From: Fragilaria crotonensis
Lineage: Eukaryota; Bacillariophyta; Fragilariophyceae; Fragilariales; Fragilariaceae
Length of the DNA stretch: 52,175 bases
NCBI GenBank assembly: GCA_022925895.1
Contig: JAKSYS010000444.1
Span: forward strand, 1-52,175
Direction: 5' to 3'
The position numbers were made by a program, and so were the translations under genes. The notes under the pieces are model-generated. The model did no database searches. It saw nothing but the letters and a program-made list of their open reading frames with translations, and had not been told where the DNA came from. Below are positions 23,172 to 34,400 of this stretch, in pieces (the stretch's first letter is position 1; every line of letters begins with the position of its first letter).

Positions 23172-25711
23172 ATGAGAGTGTGCGCTGCCTTCAATGGAGA
23201 ATGCCCTCCACTGTGAGACTGGTCATGGACAACCAAAACTTGTACATTTCCTATTTTTGGACGGAGAAATCCGATTCAACCGATGCTGTGTTTGCAAACA
23301 AAGGGCCCAATCCTGTAAGGAACTGCCTAAGATATGAACCGCCCTGAAGGCAACCCAGTCCAGGTTGAATACTGTTCCATGATCCGGGAAGTGCATTGTT
23401 CATTGAATCCAACCTTGGTAGCAGGGGCATTCATTGTGTTCAACTCAATGCAATTCAACAATAATGAAGAACTATCATCTACTCACAACTCCAATGAAGC
23501 AAAGGCCATTCCTGAATAATTCTTCTGCTGCTCCCACTGAAGCAAAGTACAAATTGGCACAAATAATCCTCAGCCCAACTACACAAGAGTTTCAAGACAT
23601 TGTGAAATCTATTCCACTGCTCGAACCCGGTTTGCCCTCTGCGACAATTCCTCGGATTCGCACAAGAAAGGACAACATTCAGTGACTCCGTCCGCACAAG
23701 CAACGGATACAGATCACAAAGGACCAAGCAAAGTGAATGCTCCCGTTCGCATCGAAGCTCGTTGGGCTCCCAAGGATTTCCATGCTCTGAAAGCTTTGAC
23801 AGCACAGATGTATTCCAGGCTGGCACCATTACTGTCAACATTCAACACCCAACATTCCTGGATGATTGAGTGGCAAACGGATCAGTTGGCTCCGGATCAG
23901 ACCATTTCCCCAACTCAACTATAAAAGTTCCTAAGTATTTGGGTTGTTCGCCAGCTAAGTCCTTCACCGACTGGCGAACACAACTACCAGCGGCCGAGAA
24001 CCGTCTCCTCTTGTTGGTTTCTTTTGAAGCTTGCGATTCGGAAGCATTGCTGGTCCAATACCTACAGATTGCCTGCACCATGCATATCGGAATCTATGGC
24101 ACAACCAACCGACATCGAGGAACCTTCTCGTGGATCATTAGCTCTCCGGGGAAGGATCAGCTTCTTATGAACGTAGGCCCAGTTGACTGATGGCGCAAGT
24201 GTCAGAGCTCTCTTCGAAGCACAATCGCTGCTATTGCATCGGTGACACTGTACTTGCACGAGCTTGTCCAATTTCACTCAATCACCATCATGTGCAAACT
24301 TCAACTCTACGTGGCGAGCATCGGTGCCATCAAACAGGTGGCAAATATCCGCGATCTTATCCCGACAAAAAAGTTTGACAACAATGCTGACCTTCTCTGT
24401 ATTCTCCGTGCGGCACCGGCAGTACTTCAGAAATATCGCCTCTGTCATGTACTCAGTCACCAAGACACCCGTACAGACTTTGATCTTCTACCCATATCAG
24501 AAAAAATGAATGTTCGATGCAAGCGTCTGGCAACCAAGCATCTTCAACGTCAAGTGATCAGTGCATCGGAGCAAAGTCAACCATGCTCGCTTTCCCCGCT
24601 ACACCTTCCAGTTGAAGTCTTCTGGGGCAATCAAAACATACAGTCAAACTATATCCTCCACCTGAGAGAAGAAATCAATCTCAGTCGACATCGCTCTTTT
24701 CTTGGAAAAAAATACAACTGGACTGAGGACACCCTTGCGGCGATTGCATGGGAAGCCTTCTCGCTCTGTGGACATCGAACTCGAGTAGACTATGCTACCA
24801 CACGCTCAAAACTGGTCCATAATTGGCTCAACTTGGGCGTTCAACGGGTGAAACATGGCAATCCCCGGCTGGATACCCTCAGATCATGTCCGTACTGTGC
24901 CCTCCCAGAGGACTTTGTCCATCTACTTAGCTGCAAGGAAACCCTGGCCATGACGTCTCATTGTGATGCAACAATCAAACTCAAAAAGGCACTCAATGAT
25001 AGTGCCTGTGACAATTCCATATTCCGCGCGGTCAAACAGTACTACACACTGAACCCGACCGTTAATCCAACAGTGTCATCGTGCGCTTCAAGCTACCAAC
25101 TCGCAATTGATAACGCCGTTCAATCCCAATCTGATATAGGTTGGACCAATCTATTTCGCGGCTTCATCAGTGTCAAATGGGGACTTGTCGCTGATCTTCA
25201 CACAGAAACATCCACAACATGTCCAGGGGTACTATCGCAACCAACTATCAATCATCTAGCAGTGGTCATCAAAGCCCTTCAGGATTACTCGCTAGCCATA
25301 TGGGGGAGTCGCAATGAGGTTCTTCACAAAAACTCTGAAATCAGTATTGCCATTCTTCAAGGACAACTTCATCAAGAAATCACAATCATGTACAATCTTT
25401 GTGATACTTTCTCTCCGATCATTCAAAGTTACTTCTCCATGCAACTCGATGACCGTCTTCTTCAATCTCTTCGACAAAAGCAACGATGGCTACGCCTCGT
25501 CCGGTTAGCAACCTCGCATGCGACTGCAAAAGGGTCACGGCAACAAGTTATGTCCAGCTACTTCACATATGCGCCAAACCCGGTTCCTACAACCTTTGCT
25601 ACTGATCCAACGGTCAATGTACTGCCTCCACTACAGTCGACCCTTCAACAAGTATCACTACTCCAGTACCTTACTCTCCAGGAGAGTCAGGATACGTCTC
25701 CTAACGTCTAA
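23172..25711 (+). pseudogene. Degraded retroelement, 3' part (RNase H-like and Cys/His region)
   Basis: Pieces in several frames read in order. 23172-23520 has short unrecognised frames. 23682-23924 includes HSWMIEWQTDQ. 23870-24190, then 24191-25711 in the same frame, are interrupted by TGA at 24188-24190 inside GPVD*WRKCQSSLR. The part around 24090-24260 resembles an RNase H fold (GTFSWII...GPVD...SSLRS), and 24450-24535 resembles its end (HVLSHQD...MNVRCKRLA), but the expected acidic residues are missing. Further on, a CPYC...HLLSCKE zinc-like motif near 24888-24935 is typical of the C-terminus of non-LTR retroelement polyproteins. No reverse transcriptase motif is seen between the pieces, so an internal deletion is likely. 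The non-LTR assignment rests on motif order and is inference. Confidence 0.55.
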
Positions 25712-25922
25712 CTCGTACCGTCATCGAGCTCGTCAAATATCAGTCACTACAACATCCGCCCGCCCATGAGGCCAGCAACATGAAATGCAGCTGCCTAGAA
25801 ATAGACATCTGATAAACATGTAACGAAGAGTTTAGTATATACTGCCCGGTGCGAATGAACTCCGACATACCTGTTACTAAGTCAGATATGTAGATAGTCT
25901 AATTAGTGGAGTACTACCTCTC

Positions 25923-26570
25923 ATGTACTCCACTCACAACTTCTACTTTAAACCTAACATTACTTCATTTGCCCTCTTGCCGGTCTTTGATCGTAAGGGT
26001 AAAGAGGTACAAGGTTCATCAAAGAGAACACAATTTCTTACTAAAAAATTCGATGATAACGAACCATCCGTCAACCGTTTTCTCGTAGCGACTGTAAGAA
26101 GTTGTCACGTACCACCATGTCCATTGGAACGGGACCTCCACCACCCCTTGGTAGCCATCCTAATGGCATTGACATCACTGAAAGATATACAGATCTTCTT
26201 TCAAAATGTTAAGGGACTCACATACAGCTTCACCGGAGAGGACTTACGACTACTATATGACAAGCACACAGGCTATCGGTGCCGATATAATTGGTATGGC
26301 TGAAACAAACACTGCATGGCAACATCATCATCTCAGAGCGCTGTTTTCCTCCAGAGCAGGCAAACACTTTGGAGCGGCGAAAGTCTCATTCGGCTTTCCC
26401 ACAGAGGCTATCGATGCGGTGCCCGAGAAGGAAACATTCCAATCGGGTGGATCAATCACATTGCAGCATGGGAGCAATTGATTGCTGAGACAAAGTCCGA
26501 ATGGCATTGCTGTGATGGAGGTGCTTTTGGATTCAAATCAGAGCTATCCCAATCTGCTATGAGTTCATAA
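25923..26570 (+). pseudogene. Degraded retroelement, 5' part (endonuclease-like start)
   Basis: The frames 25923-26303 and 26206-26481 overlap and together read like the start of an endonuclease/exonuclease/phosphatase domain: IFFQNVKGL (compare the Q-N of such nucleases), then ADIIGMAETNTAW with the metal-binding Glu, then HHHLR. The domain is cut short at about 26480. It sits right after the 3' part on the same strand, so the two may come from neighbouring copies of one family or from one rearranged copy. Confidence 0.5.
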
Positions 26571-26585
26571 CAAGTCTGCATTTGC

Positions 26586-26780
26586 AATAAAAAGAAGACA
26601 AGCAAGACGAGAACAAGAGAAGAACAATAGGAGTACAAAACGTGACAAGAATGAGAACTAGGCAAGAACAACCAGAGGATACAAGAACAAGACAAGCAAG
26701 AATGAGACGATACAAGAAAGAAATACAACAAGACAAGAATGAGAATGAGAGCGAGGGCAACAATGAAGATAGAAAAGTGA
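26586..26780 (+). repeat. Purine-rich tract
   Basis: About 195 bases of almost only A and G with scattered C/T, built on AAGACAAGAA- and GAATGAGA-like words. It is probably simple-sequence drift. Open frames on either strand here (Arg/Gln-rich or Leu/Ser-rich) are products of composition. The rest up to 27165 shows no gene. Confidence 0.65.
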
Positions 26781-27165
26781 GTTCTCTCTCTTGCTTGTTC
26801 ACACTTGCATGCTTTCTGCATGCCACTTACCAAGTATCAGAATTACGGCCATCTTATTGTGTTCAAAGCAATCGCTCGACGTCTGATGTCTTTTACACAA
26901 TCCGAGCTCTTGGGTGGGCAGAGTGTGTTCTAACTACAATTGTTGTCATGCTGGCTGGTGTCACACAGCATAACAGTATACGCATAGTCAATACTGCACT
27001 ATCCGGTATTATACAAGATCTGAGGTGAAACTTGCCACGTAGTATGCACGTATGCACCACAGCTTGATTCCAATCCCATCATCGTACATCGTATTTGATA
27101 CCGGTACTACTTTCTTTATTTTTCTGTTGAAGTCTCAAACAAATACAAACTTGGTGGTAATCAAG

Positions 27166-29375
27166 ATGTCCTTTACAAGTGGTCCCTATGCAACTCATGC
27201 ACGCGCAGTATTGGCAGAACAGGATGAGTTTGAAAAGAAGAACACCTTACTTGCTTACAACAACAAAGTCAGCGAATTTGTCGGCTTTTGTCATTCTCTA
27301 TTTCCCTCAACATCTGCTGCAGATAATGCAGCCACAGTCAATGAGGAAAAGCTGTTTGGTTATCTCTTCTATACTTCGCGTCGCTCAGTTCGGAATCGCG
27401 GGATCAAACACCGCAATTCACATGCTCGTTCATCCTCTTCTATTCAAGCGGGCATGTTTGATAGGGAAGAATATGACCGTGTCATGGATTCCTCCTATTC
27501 GGAAATGAATAACTTGGTAGGTTTTGATGTCCTAAATCAAACTTACTCTGGAATACTTCGACTCTGGAAGCGAGAGTGTGATTTAGGGACAAATAATGCA
27601 AGTAAGGACCAGCTTCGATCCCAACGTGTGATGAGTTTGATGAATGTTGTAAAGAAGCGCAAGAAAAGGTGAGAATTAGAATTCCGATCTCTATTCCATA
27701 TGTTTGCCAATCTAATCTGCATGTACACTTTACTAGGATGGCACGAAGGGATTACCAGGAAAAGGTCAAGAGTGTTCTGAGCCCATATTTAATGGTCGAC
27801 AAAATCCCTATGATTGAGGCATGGCTTTGGCAGCATAATGCAGCATCATCAACATACTTTTCACTGGCATCCATTCGGGACCGATTTGTGTTCCTACTGT
27901 CAACACACGCCATTCTCAGGGGTGAGTCGATGTTCCTTGCCGACTTAAGTGACTTCAGCGATCTAGTCATTGAAAATGAAGGGAGCTCGGAATGTCACGT
28001 TCTTGTACTACAAGTTGATACAGGAAAGACAAATGGGCTGAAAACTCTCTATGGGCGTGTGATGCGTCACAAGAACGTACACCTTTGCCCGATTGGGGCT
28101 CTGGGATTCATGTTGCTTGGAAGGTTTGCCTTCACCAATGAAATTGATGTATACAATTTGTTAGACAACAAATCATGGTTTGGTATCAAAGCCTTGGTTG
28201 ATTATCGAAAGAATGAACTGACCAAGGCTGTCACTGATCAATCATATGCAAAAGCCATCAAGGCTTGCTGCAAGGACATGAGTATCAGCTCCCGTCATTT
28301 TGTTCATATTGGCCGATCTGTTGGCCCTATCATAGCAGAAATTGCTGAGGTTGATGGGGATTCTATAGCCAACCTTGGAAATTGGAATGTCACAGTTCGA
28401 GAAGATCGATACTCTGCAAAACTCCCTCTAAGAATCATGCGTGTGATGGCGGGACATAGTGCAGAGAAGAATGTCTTTCACTTGCCTCGCTCAGACTTGA
28501 AGCCGAGTGAAGATCTGCAACGTCAAATATTCCCATTTATTGAGGATCACGAGATGATACTGGCATCATCCCCAGTCTCGCACCCAACTGCTTTGGCATT
28601 TCTGGGATTGCTGAAACGGCTGAGGGCCATTGTGCTTCAGGATGCAGCAGTTCTCCTTGACTCTGGAAGGAAACACTCACTTTTCTGCATGGAGGTTTTC
28701 ACATCATCGGCATTTTTGGAATTCCAAACAAGGCTGCTCGAGTTGATTCATCAATCAAGGGTGGATCCTTCCAGCTTGACTGTCCGGGCAGTCCTTCCAG
28801 GCATCTGTGAAAGATTAGATAACCTACGACATCAAAGCCAACGTGATTCAAATACCATTCGGGATGAGGTAAAGCAGCTGGCGTCAACAACCGCCTCAAA
28901 GCAAGATATGGAACATTACATATCCCAATTTGCGCGTCATATTGGAGCATTTCAATGTCCTCCCCCCAACATTGCAAACGACAGTTCACAGCATGCTGAT
29001 CCAGCAATGATCAGTGTTGCACCGCTGGACCTTGTTATTCCTTACAAATTAAAATCACACAACACGGTCACGGGTATTTGGAATGAGTGGTTTGGCTTAC
29101 CATCGACACCTGGTATGCAAGTAAGCATGGCTGGTATGTATGCATTGGAACAGGCATTCAAGGCAAAGTGGAGGACACACTTTTTGCCTGCTGAATCTAA
29201 GCAATTTTCTCGAATGAAATACATCGTACACTCCGTTTCCAATGCTATCGAGGCCACAGGAAAAAGCACAGACGAGATTTTGACTGAGTATGATGCACTC
29301 TTCAAAAGCTGCAATTTCTCGCTTTTCAAGATGGAACAAATGCTCAAAGGAGGCCAAAAGCATTGGCAGATATAA
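27166..29375 (+). CDS. Crypton-type tyrosine recombinase, two exons
   Basis: Site-specific recombinase of a Crypton DNA transposon, which moves through a tyrosine-linked DNA intermediate. Exon 1 is 27166-27668, the intron 27669-27736 (GTGAGA...CTAG, 68 nt), and exon 2 27737-29375. The phase is kept and the protein has 713 residues with no internal stop. The catalytic set is present: Arg229 (ILRGESM), His358 and Arg361 (VHIGRS), Trp384 (LGNWN) and Tyr393 (DRYSAKLP), the last followed by LRIMRVMAGH as in Crypton and CBF3-like proteins. Near the C-terminus, GIWNEWFGL...LEQAFKAKWR...FSRMKYIV matches the GCR1_C DNA-binding domain found in many Cryptons. Cryptons lack inverted repeats, and I see none, so the element's ends cannot be placed. 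It may be a live copy or a domesticated gene. Confidence 0.87.
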
Positions 29376-30661
29376 GAGGAGGCAACAATAAGAAACCTTC
29401 CAAAACCGATTCCTGGTAACTTCCTCGTAGGGCGCTTGTACGTCACTTTCAGGCCAATTGCTGAGTTTCCAAGTATGGCTTATTGTTGTTTTAAAGTCTT
29501 CCATGAACACCCCATCACGCCTTTTCTGACATCAATATCCTTAATTCAAAACATTTAGCATTTAGCACGTCATCCACTGAAGTGGAGCATTCCCTTGTTA
29601 CCACCGGATTCTGTCTGATTCCTTCACAATTTGTAAGGACCATACCAAAGCGGTGGAAACAAACATGCTGAACTCCGATGGGAGGGGATCTGTTAATCAC
29701 CTTCTGATGGTACAACATCCTTTCTGATTTCCACACCAAATCGTTATCATTTGTCGGAACAGCTCGCCATCTGTTGCCACTTTCATCCATAACTTCCAAC
29801 ATCCTCCGAGTACTAACTTAGCAGAATCACCACCTGAATGTCAAAATTCATTTTCATTTAGTGTAGCAATGAGCAAAATAGTTGTCCAACCGATTCACTG
29901 TACGTGTACTTACCATAACAATGTACTCGGAGTACTACTAGTACTCCGGTACTTGGGTGCACCAGGTTTTTATGTCGACGGAAACACTCATTTCAGATTG
30001 TTCTGTCATTCTGTAGTGAACGTGTCCACACCTGGCACACTGTACTTCATTTGGGGTTGTCTTTGTTCCAACACTACAAGCCTGGTACCAGTATGTACCT
30101 GCACATCATATCATGATGAACGATGAACGAGCTCTCTAGTAGTAGCTTGCTCTTTGCTCGCATGTCGCATCCGGCATCTTGCATTGTGTGTGTGCAGTGT
30201 GCATGTGTGCACTCGAGATCTTCCCCAAGCAAACTACTCGGCGTACGAGCACTCCGAGCACAATTCCGAGTACAGTGCTGTACCTTAGAACTCCGAGTAG
30301 ATGCTTCTATGCGTATGTATCATACATCATATGCATACGTATGTACCAAAATTACTCCAGGTACAAGTACTGGAGTACTCCAAGATAATCCAAGTATTCC
30401 ACGTACACCAAGTAGTAGTACCAAGTACTAAATGCTGTCAACCTTAGCTGGGTTGAATGAAGGACAACCTCGGCAAATAACTCAAGTTATTTGATTTTTT
30501 GTAGAAAATAACTGGAGTTATTCTACTCTCAGTCCGGACTCAGTCCGGACTCGAGTGGAAACTGGACTGGTTTGGTATAAATAATTGTCGTTTATAAGTG
30601 TCCTGCACTGTACAAGGTACAAGGCGGTACTTGTACCTTGCATATGCATAATAAGATATAA
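29376..30661. other. Spacer after the Crypton, GTAC-rich
   Basis: No firm gene. A minus-strand open frame at 29802-29515 (95 residues) has natural-looking composition but no recognised domain. From 29880 to 30430 GTAC palindromes are dense (for example GTACTCGGAGTACTAC near 29922). At 30524-30552 two AGTCCGGACT palindromes stand in tandem. AAATAACTCAAGTTATTT near 30475-30492 is a perfect palindrome. Confidence 0.45.
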
Positions 30662-31404
30662 GAGCATCCCCACCCGTGAGGGTATTTCTCGGACATTTTG
30701 GCTTTTAGCGTCATTTAGCGTCTTTTTTGGAAATCGGCACACCACCGGTTGGGCCCGATGGACATTTTCGTAAAAGTTCATGGAATATCTTGGAATATGA
30801 CGCTATTCATTCTGCCATATGGCAGAATTAATATGATTTCTGCTTCCTGGCTATAAAATAGCGTTGCTTGATATGTCCTATTTGATCAACTCGATTCAAG
30901 ACTTTTGATCTATTCAACGCTGATTCAGGCATGGTGCGCCATACTTTGTACTGTAGTACAGTACTTGACTACGTTTCAAAATCGCAACGAAATTGACGTC
31001 ATTTGGGATGACAATGGCGACCTCATCGACCTAGTGATGATGTTGTTCTTCACACCAGGAGGTGATTTCACGCCTGAAAACGAAGTGCTTCATGAGCAAA
31101 TTGTCGTTGCTGACATGTGGATCCATCCTACAACCATGATGATGATCACATGATGATGATAGAACGCGAAACCACGATGACGACGAAAGAATGAAATCCG
31201 AATATCGTACTGTACTCGTATACTGGTACTGAAGTATTCTACGGCGCACGGGTCCGCGCCCGTTTTTGAACCCAATAATAGCGCATCGGGTGGGAATTGG
31301 AGAAGTGCATCTAATCGGACATATCGGAAATGTCCTAAATAAGCTTCTCATGACGCTACTCAAAAAATAGCGTCCCAAAAAGACCCCGACGGGTGGGGAT
31401 GCTC
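30662..31404. mobile_element. Harbinger-like MITE, 743 bp
   Basis: The ends are inverted: GAGCATCCCCACCCG at the left (30662) and CGGGTGGGGATGCTC at the right (to 31404), each flanked by TAA (30659-30661 and 31405-31407). A 3-bp TAA duplication fits PIF/Harbinger elements. Subterminal AGCGTC words occur in inverted orientation near both ends (30706-30725 and 31350-31376). No transposase is inside; a plus-strand frame near 30905-31153 is unrecognised. The sequence around both ends also matches over AAGATAT, so an 8-bp duplication of another superfamily cannot be fully excluded. Confidence 0.75.
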
Positions 31405-34400
31405 TAAGATATGATATAGGAGAAAACTAAAGGTTACAGTACAAACGAGCTCCGTTGGAGTACAGTACTTAGGTTTGAAGACGAGGAGAGAAGAAAATGT
31501 TCTACAGGACTACGATACTGGCGTACCATTTCATACCAGCATCTCTATTAAAATCTAAGATTGCTGGAACTCAGAGTCCCATTTTTTTCTATCCCCCTTC
31601 AATCCATTGATATGTTCGTAACAGAAGTGTGCCCACCACACACTGCATAGATTCTATCTATGCCTGCATCTGCTGTGTGGCCTTGCCTGGCAAGTCCAAC
31701 AATCCCACACAATCTTTCACCTGTAACACCGATGCTTGGAATAACCATGCTCAGAGTGGGAAAAAAGCCTCGTGGCTTTTCTCCAACCTACCCCATGCTG
31801 ACACTCCTGCCAGAGGTCATGAATTCTCCTGGGGGTCAGCATCAGGGTTGCAAGCATCATTGCATGGTCGCACCCAGCAGCAGCAGTACCTTGCTACTGC
31901 GGTGGTGGCACTGGTTCTTGCTGTCCCACCATTGCTGTTGCTGTCGCCAAATTTCTCACGGGTTGCATTGCAAGTTGTCGGATATTTCTACTCACCATCT
32001 GAAAGTTTGGCTCCATATTCCTCACCTTCATTAAGTTCATAGCATTCTTTAATTCCAGATTCTCTTGCTCACCAACAATCACTTCCCAGCAAGCACCTTT
32101 GCCCTCTAAATTGCCAATCTTATCAATAAGTCAGCTCCATGGTCACCTGACACGGTCACTGCCACCTGTTGTATTGAATTGGATTTCTCCTTCATCATTA
32201 TCGCCATTGTTAGGCAGATCAACATCAGCCTTGCCGCGAACATGAGCCCAATCTGCCAGCACCTTTTCCTTGTTCATGTCGGCTGGAACATACTCATCCA
32301 CCATGAGCAAACAAATAAGCCACTCCTATGCTATTCCCAGAACAAGGCAAGCAGATTCAGGAAGTCTCTCCTTCACATTCGGAACAACATGGTTCAGGAT
32401 GAACAAGTTCAACATAACCTGTCGTACATGGGTGGTTAGGCAAATAGAAGGAAATACCACCACCGCACAGTTTCTCTGCAACCTTTGCATTAGCAGGGTA
32501 AGGTAACTCAACATCAGCATACACATCAGAGGCTCTACATTTGCCTCTTCATCGGCCTCAAATGTCTCTTTCATCCTTCGTCATTCCACATCTCCGCCCA
32601 ACAAAGTCGCATAGCACTTTCGAACACTGTGACTGCCCAACAACAAAGACTTTGCCTTGCCATTGTCCAGTTGGAATTCCTCCAGTTTGAACATCTTTGC
32701 TACTATCTTATGAATCTTTACCTTTTACTTCTGCTGTCCCTCTTCTGGAATCCAATTGTCATCAGTGAAGCATGAGCATATGGAGAATCTAGTATTGCTG
32801 GCGGGTGCATCTTGATATTCAACTCGAGCCACAATCTGAGTGAGCAAAGGACACAACATACAGGATTGAGTGCTCCCAACACAATCTGCCACAGTGCCTC
32901 TTGTTTGTCTTGAATATTCTGTGACCAATTCTACCGTGTCTTGAGAGCGAGAGGGAAGCTGTCATGGACCCAAATGTGCTCAAGCCCTACCTGCTGTGTG
33001 GCTGGATTCATCAACACGAGGAGCAATCAAATGAAATTGAAAATTTTACCATTGCACTTATACCATACCTTGGCCAATAAATTGCATGCATTACTATAGC
33101 CAATGTTGAATTCCATTGTATTTGCATGGAGAACAAATCAACTTCAGGCACAATGAACCGTTTTGTATCGGAATTGCTGGAACTATTCCCAGGAATTCGT
33201 ATTCTACACGAAAACATACAAAAACCGTTGTCATAGTTCCCCTACTTCTGAGAGGGGAACCAGGCCGTTAGTCTTGTGCAAACCTAGAAATTCCATGAGC
33301 GAGATCCCAAAAGAGAAGTTCAACATGGATTGTATTTGACAGGTAATACTGGAGTACTCCAGTTCACCTTCATACGTACTGGAGTTTACCACCCTGCCTG
33401 CCCCGATTATGCCTCACAGAGGCATTCTCATCACGAAGAAGTCTGCTTGTCGCAACGTACGACACTTAATGTTTTGTACCATACACGTCGCAAACATTGA
33501 TCCTCATGATTAACAGGAGTTTATCACTTTACCATCATAGCAAGCATCTGGAGACCCATAGGCTCATCCCACCTGCAAGTTCATGCTGTGGAGTGAATCT
33601 TTCCAGAACTTCTACTTGCTGTGCTGCTCTTCAGGTGATGAAGCTGCTTCTGACACCTTTCTTGCATTTTTGTAACTTGTTTGTCAAGGATTGCAGTGCT
33701 GTTACTCCTTCAAGACACAAGTATCTTCATATCTTGGCTGCATAAATTTGCTACATCAAGGAGAGTCGTCATCAGGATTGTCTGTTCACACAAGAATCAT
33801 CCCATCTTTATCATCTTTATCAAGGACACTATCTTGTTCATACAAAATGCATGCTCATCGACTTAAGACTACCCTTTGCCCCATTAGACCAAAAATCCTT
33901 GCATAATTGATAAACAATCTTCCTTGCATAATTTGATAAACTCTCTTGTTCTGCAAGGATTGTCAAGAGGTGATTTTTTTCATGAGCACCCTTGTACTAT
34001 AATTCCACAACAATATAAAAGATGCTGAAGACAAAGATGGGTTGTGGTGCAGCTCCTTTCAAAACTGTTGAACAGTAAGCAAAAGTTGTCATGACAATGA
34101 ATCTCAATCAGCACAGTGTGCCACTGAACAATTCTCCTCCAGCAGAGCGAAGTCCTAATACCCTTAAAGGTGAGGCAATCAATCCAAAAAGAATGTCTAT
34201 CTGGTACTCACAACCATCATGTGGTCTGGAACTTTGTTGAAAGTGCCCTGCAAAAGAGGGTTCCAGCTGAGTAGCCAAGAATGGTCTGTTCTATTTCATT
34301 CAAGCTTTAAAGAAGTCCCTGATATTGATGCTCACTTCCAACCATTCAGCACAGAGGCAACAAGGCTTTCGCAAACAACCACATCACTCACTGATCTTAG

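Noticed and set aside
26456..26833. Leu/Ser-rich membrane-like protein on the minus strand
   Set aside because: It is the reverse of the purine-rich tract; CTT/TCT codons give a false hydrophobic protein.
31629..32042. 137-residue open frame on the plus strand
   Set aside because: Composition is unremarkable and overlaps other frames; the minus strand looks more like decayed coding sequence. No domain on either.
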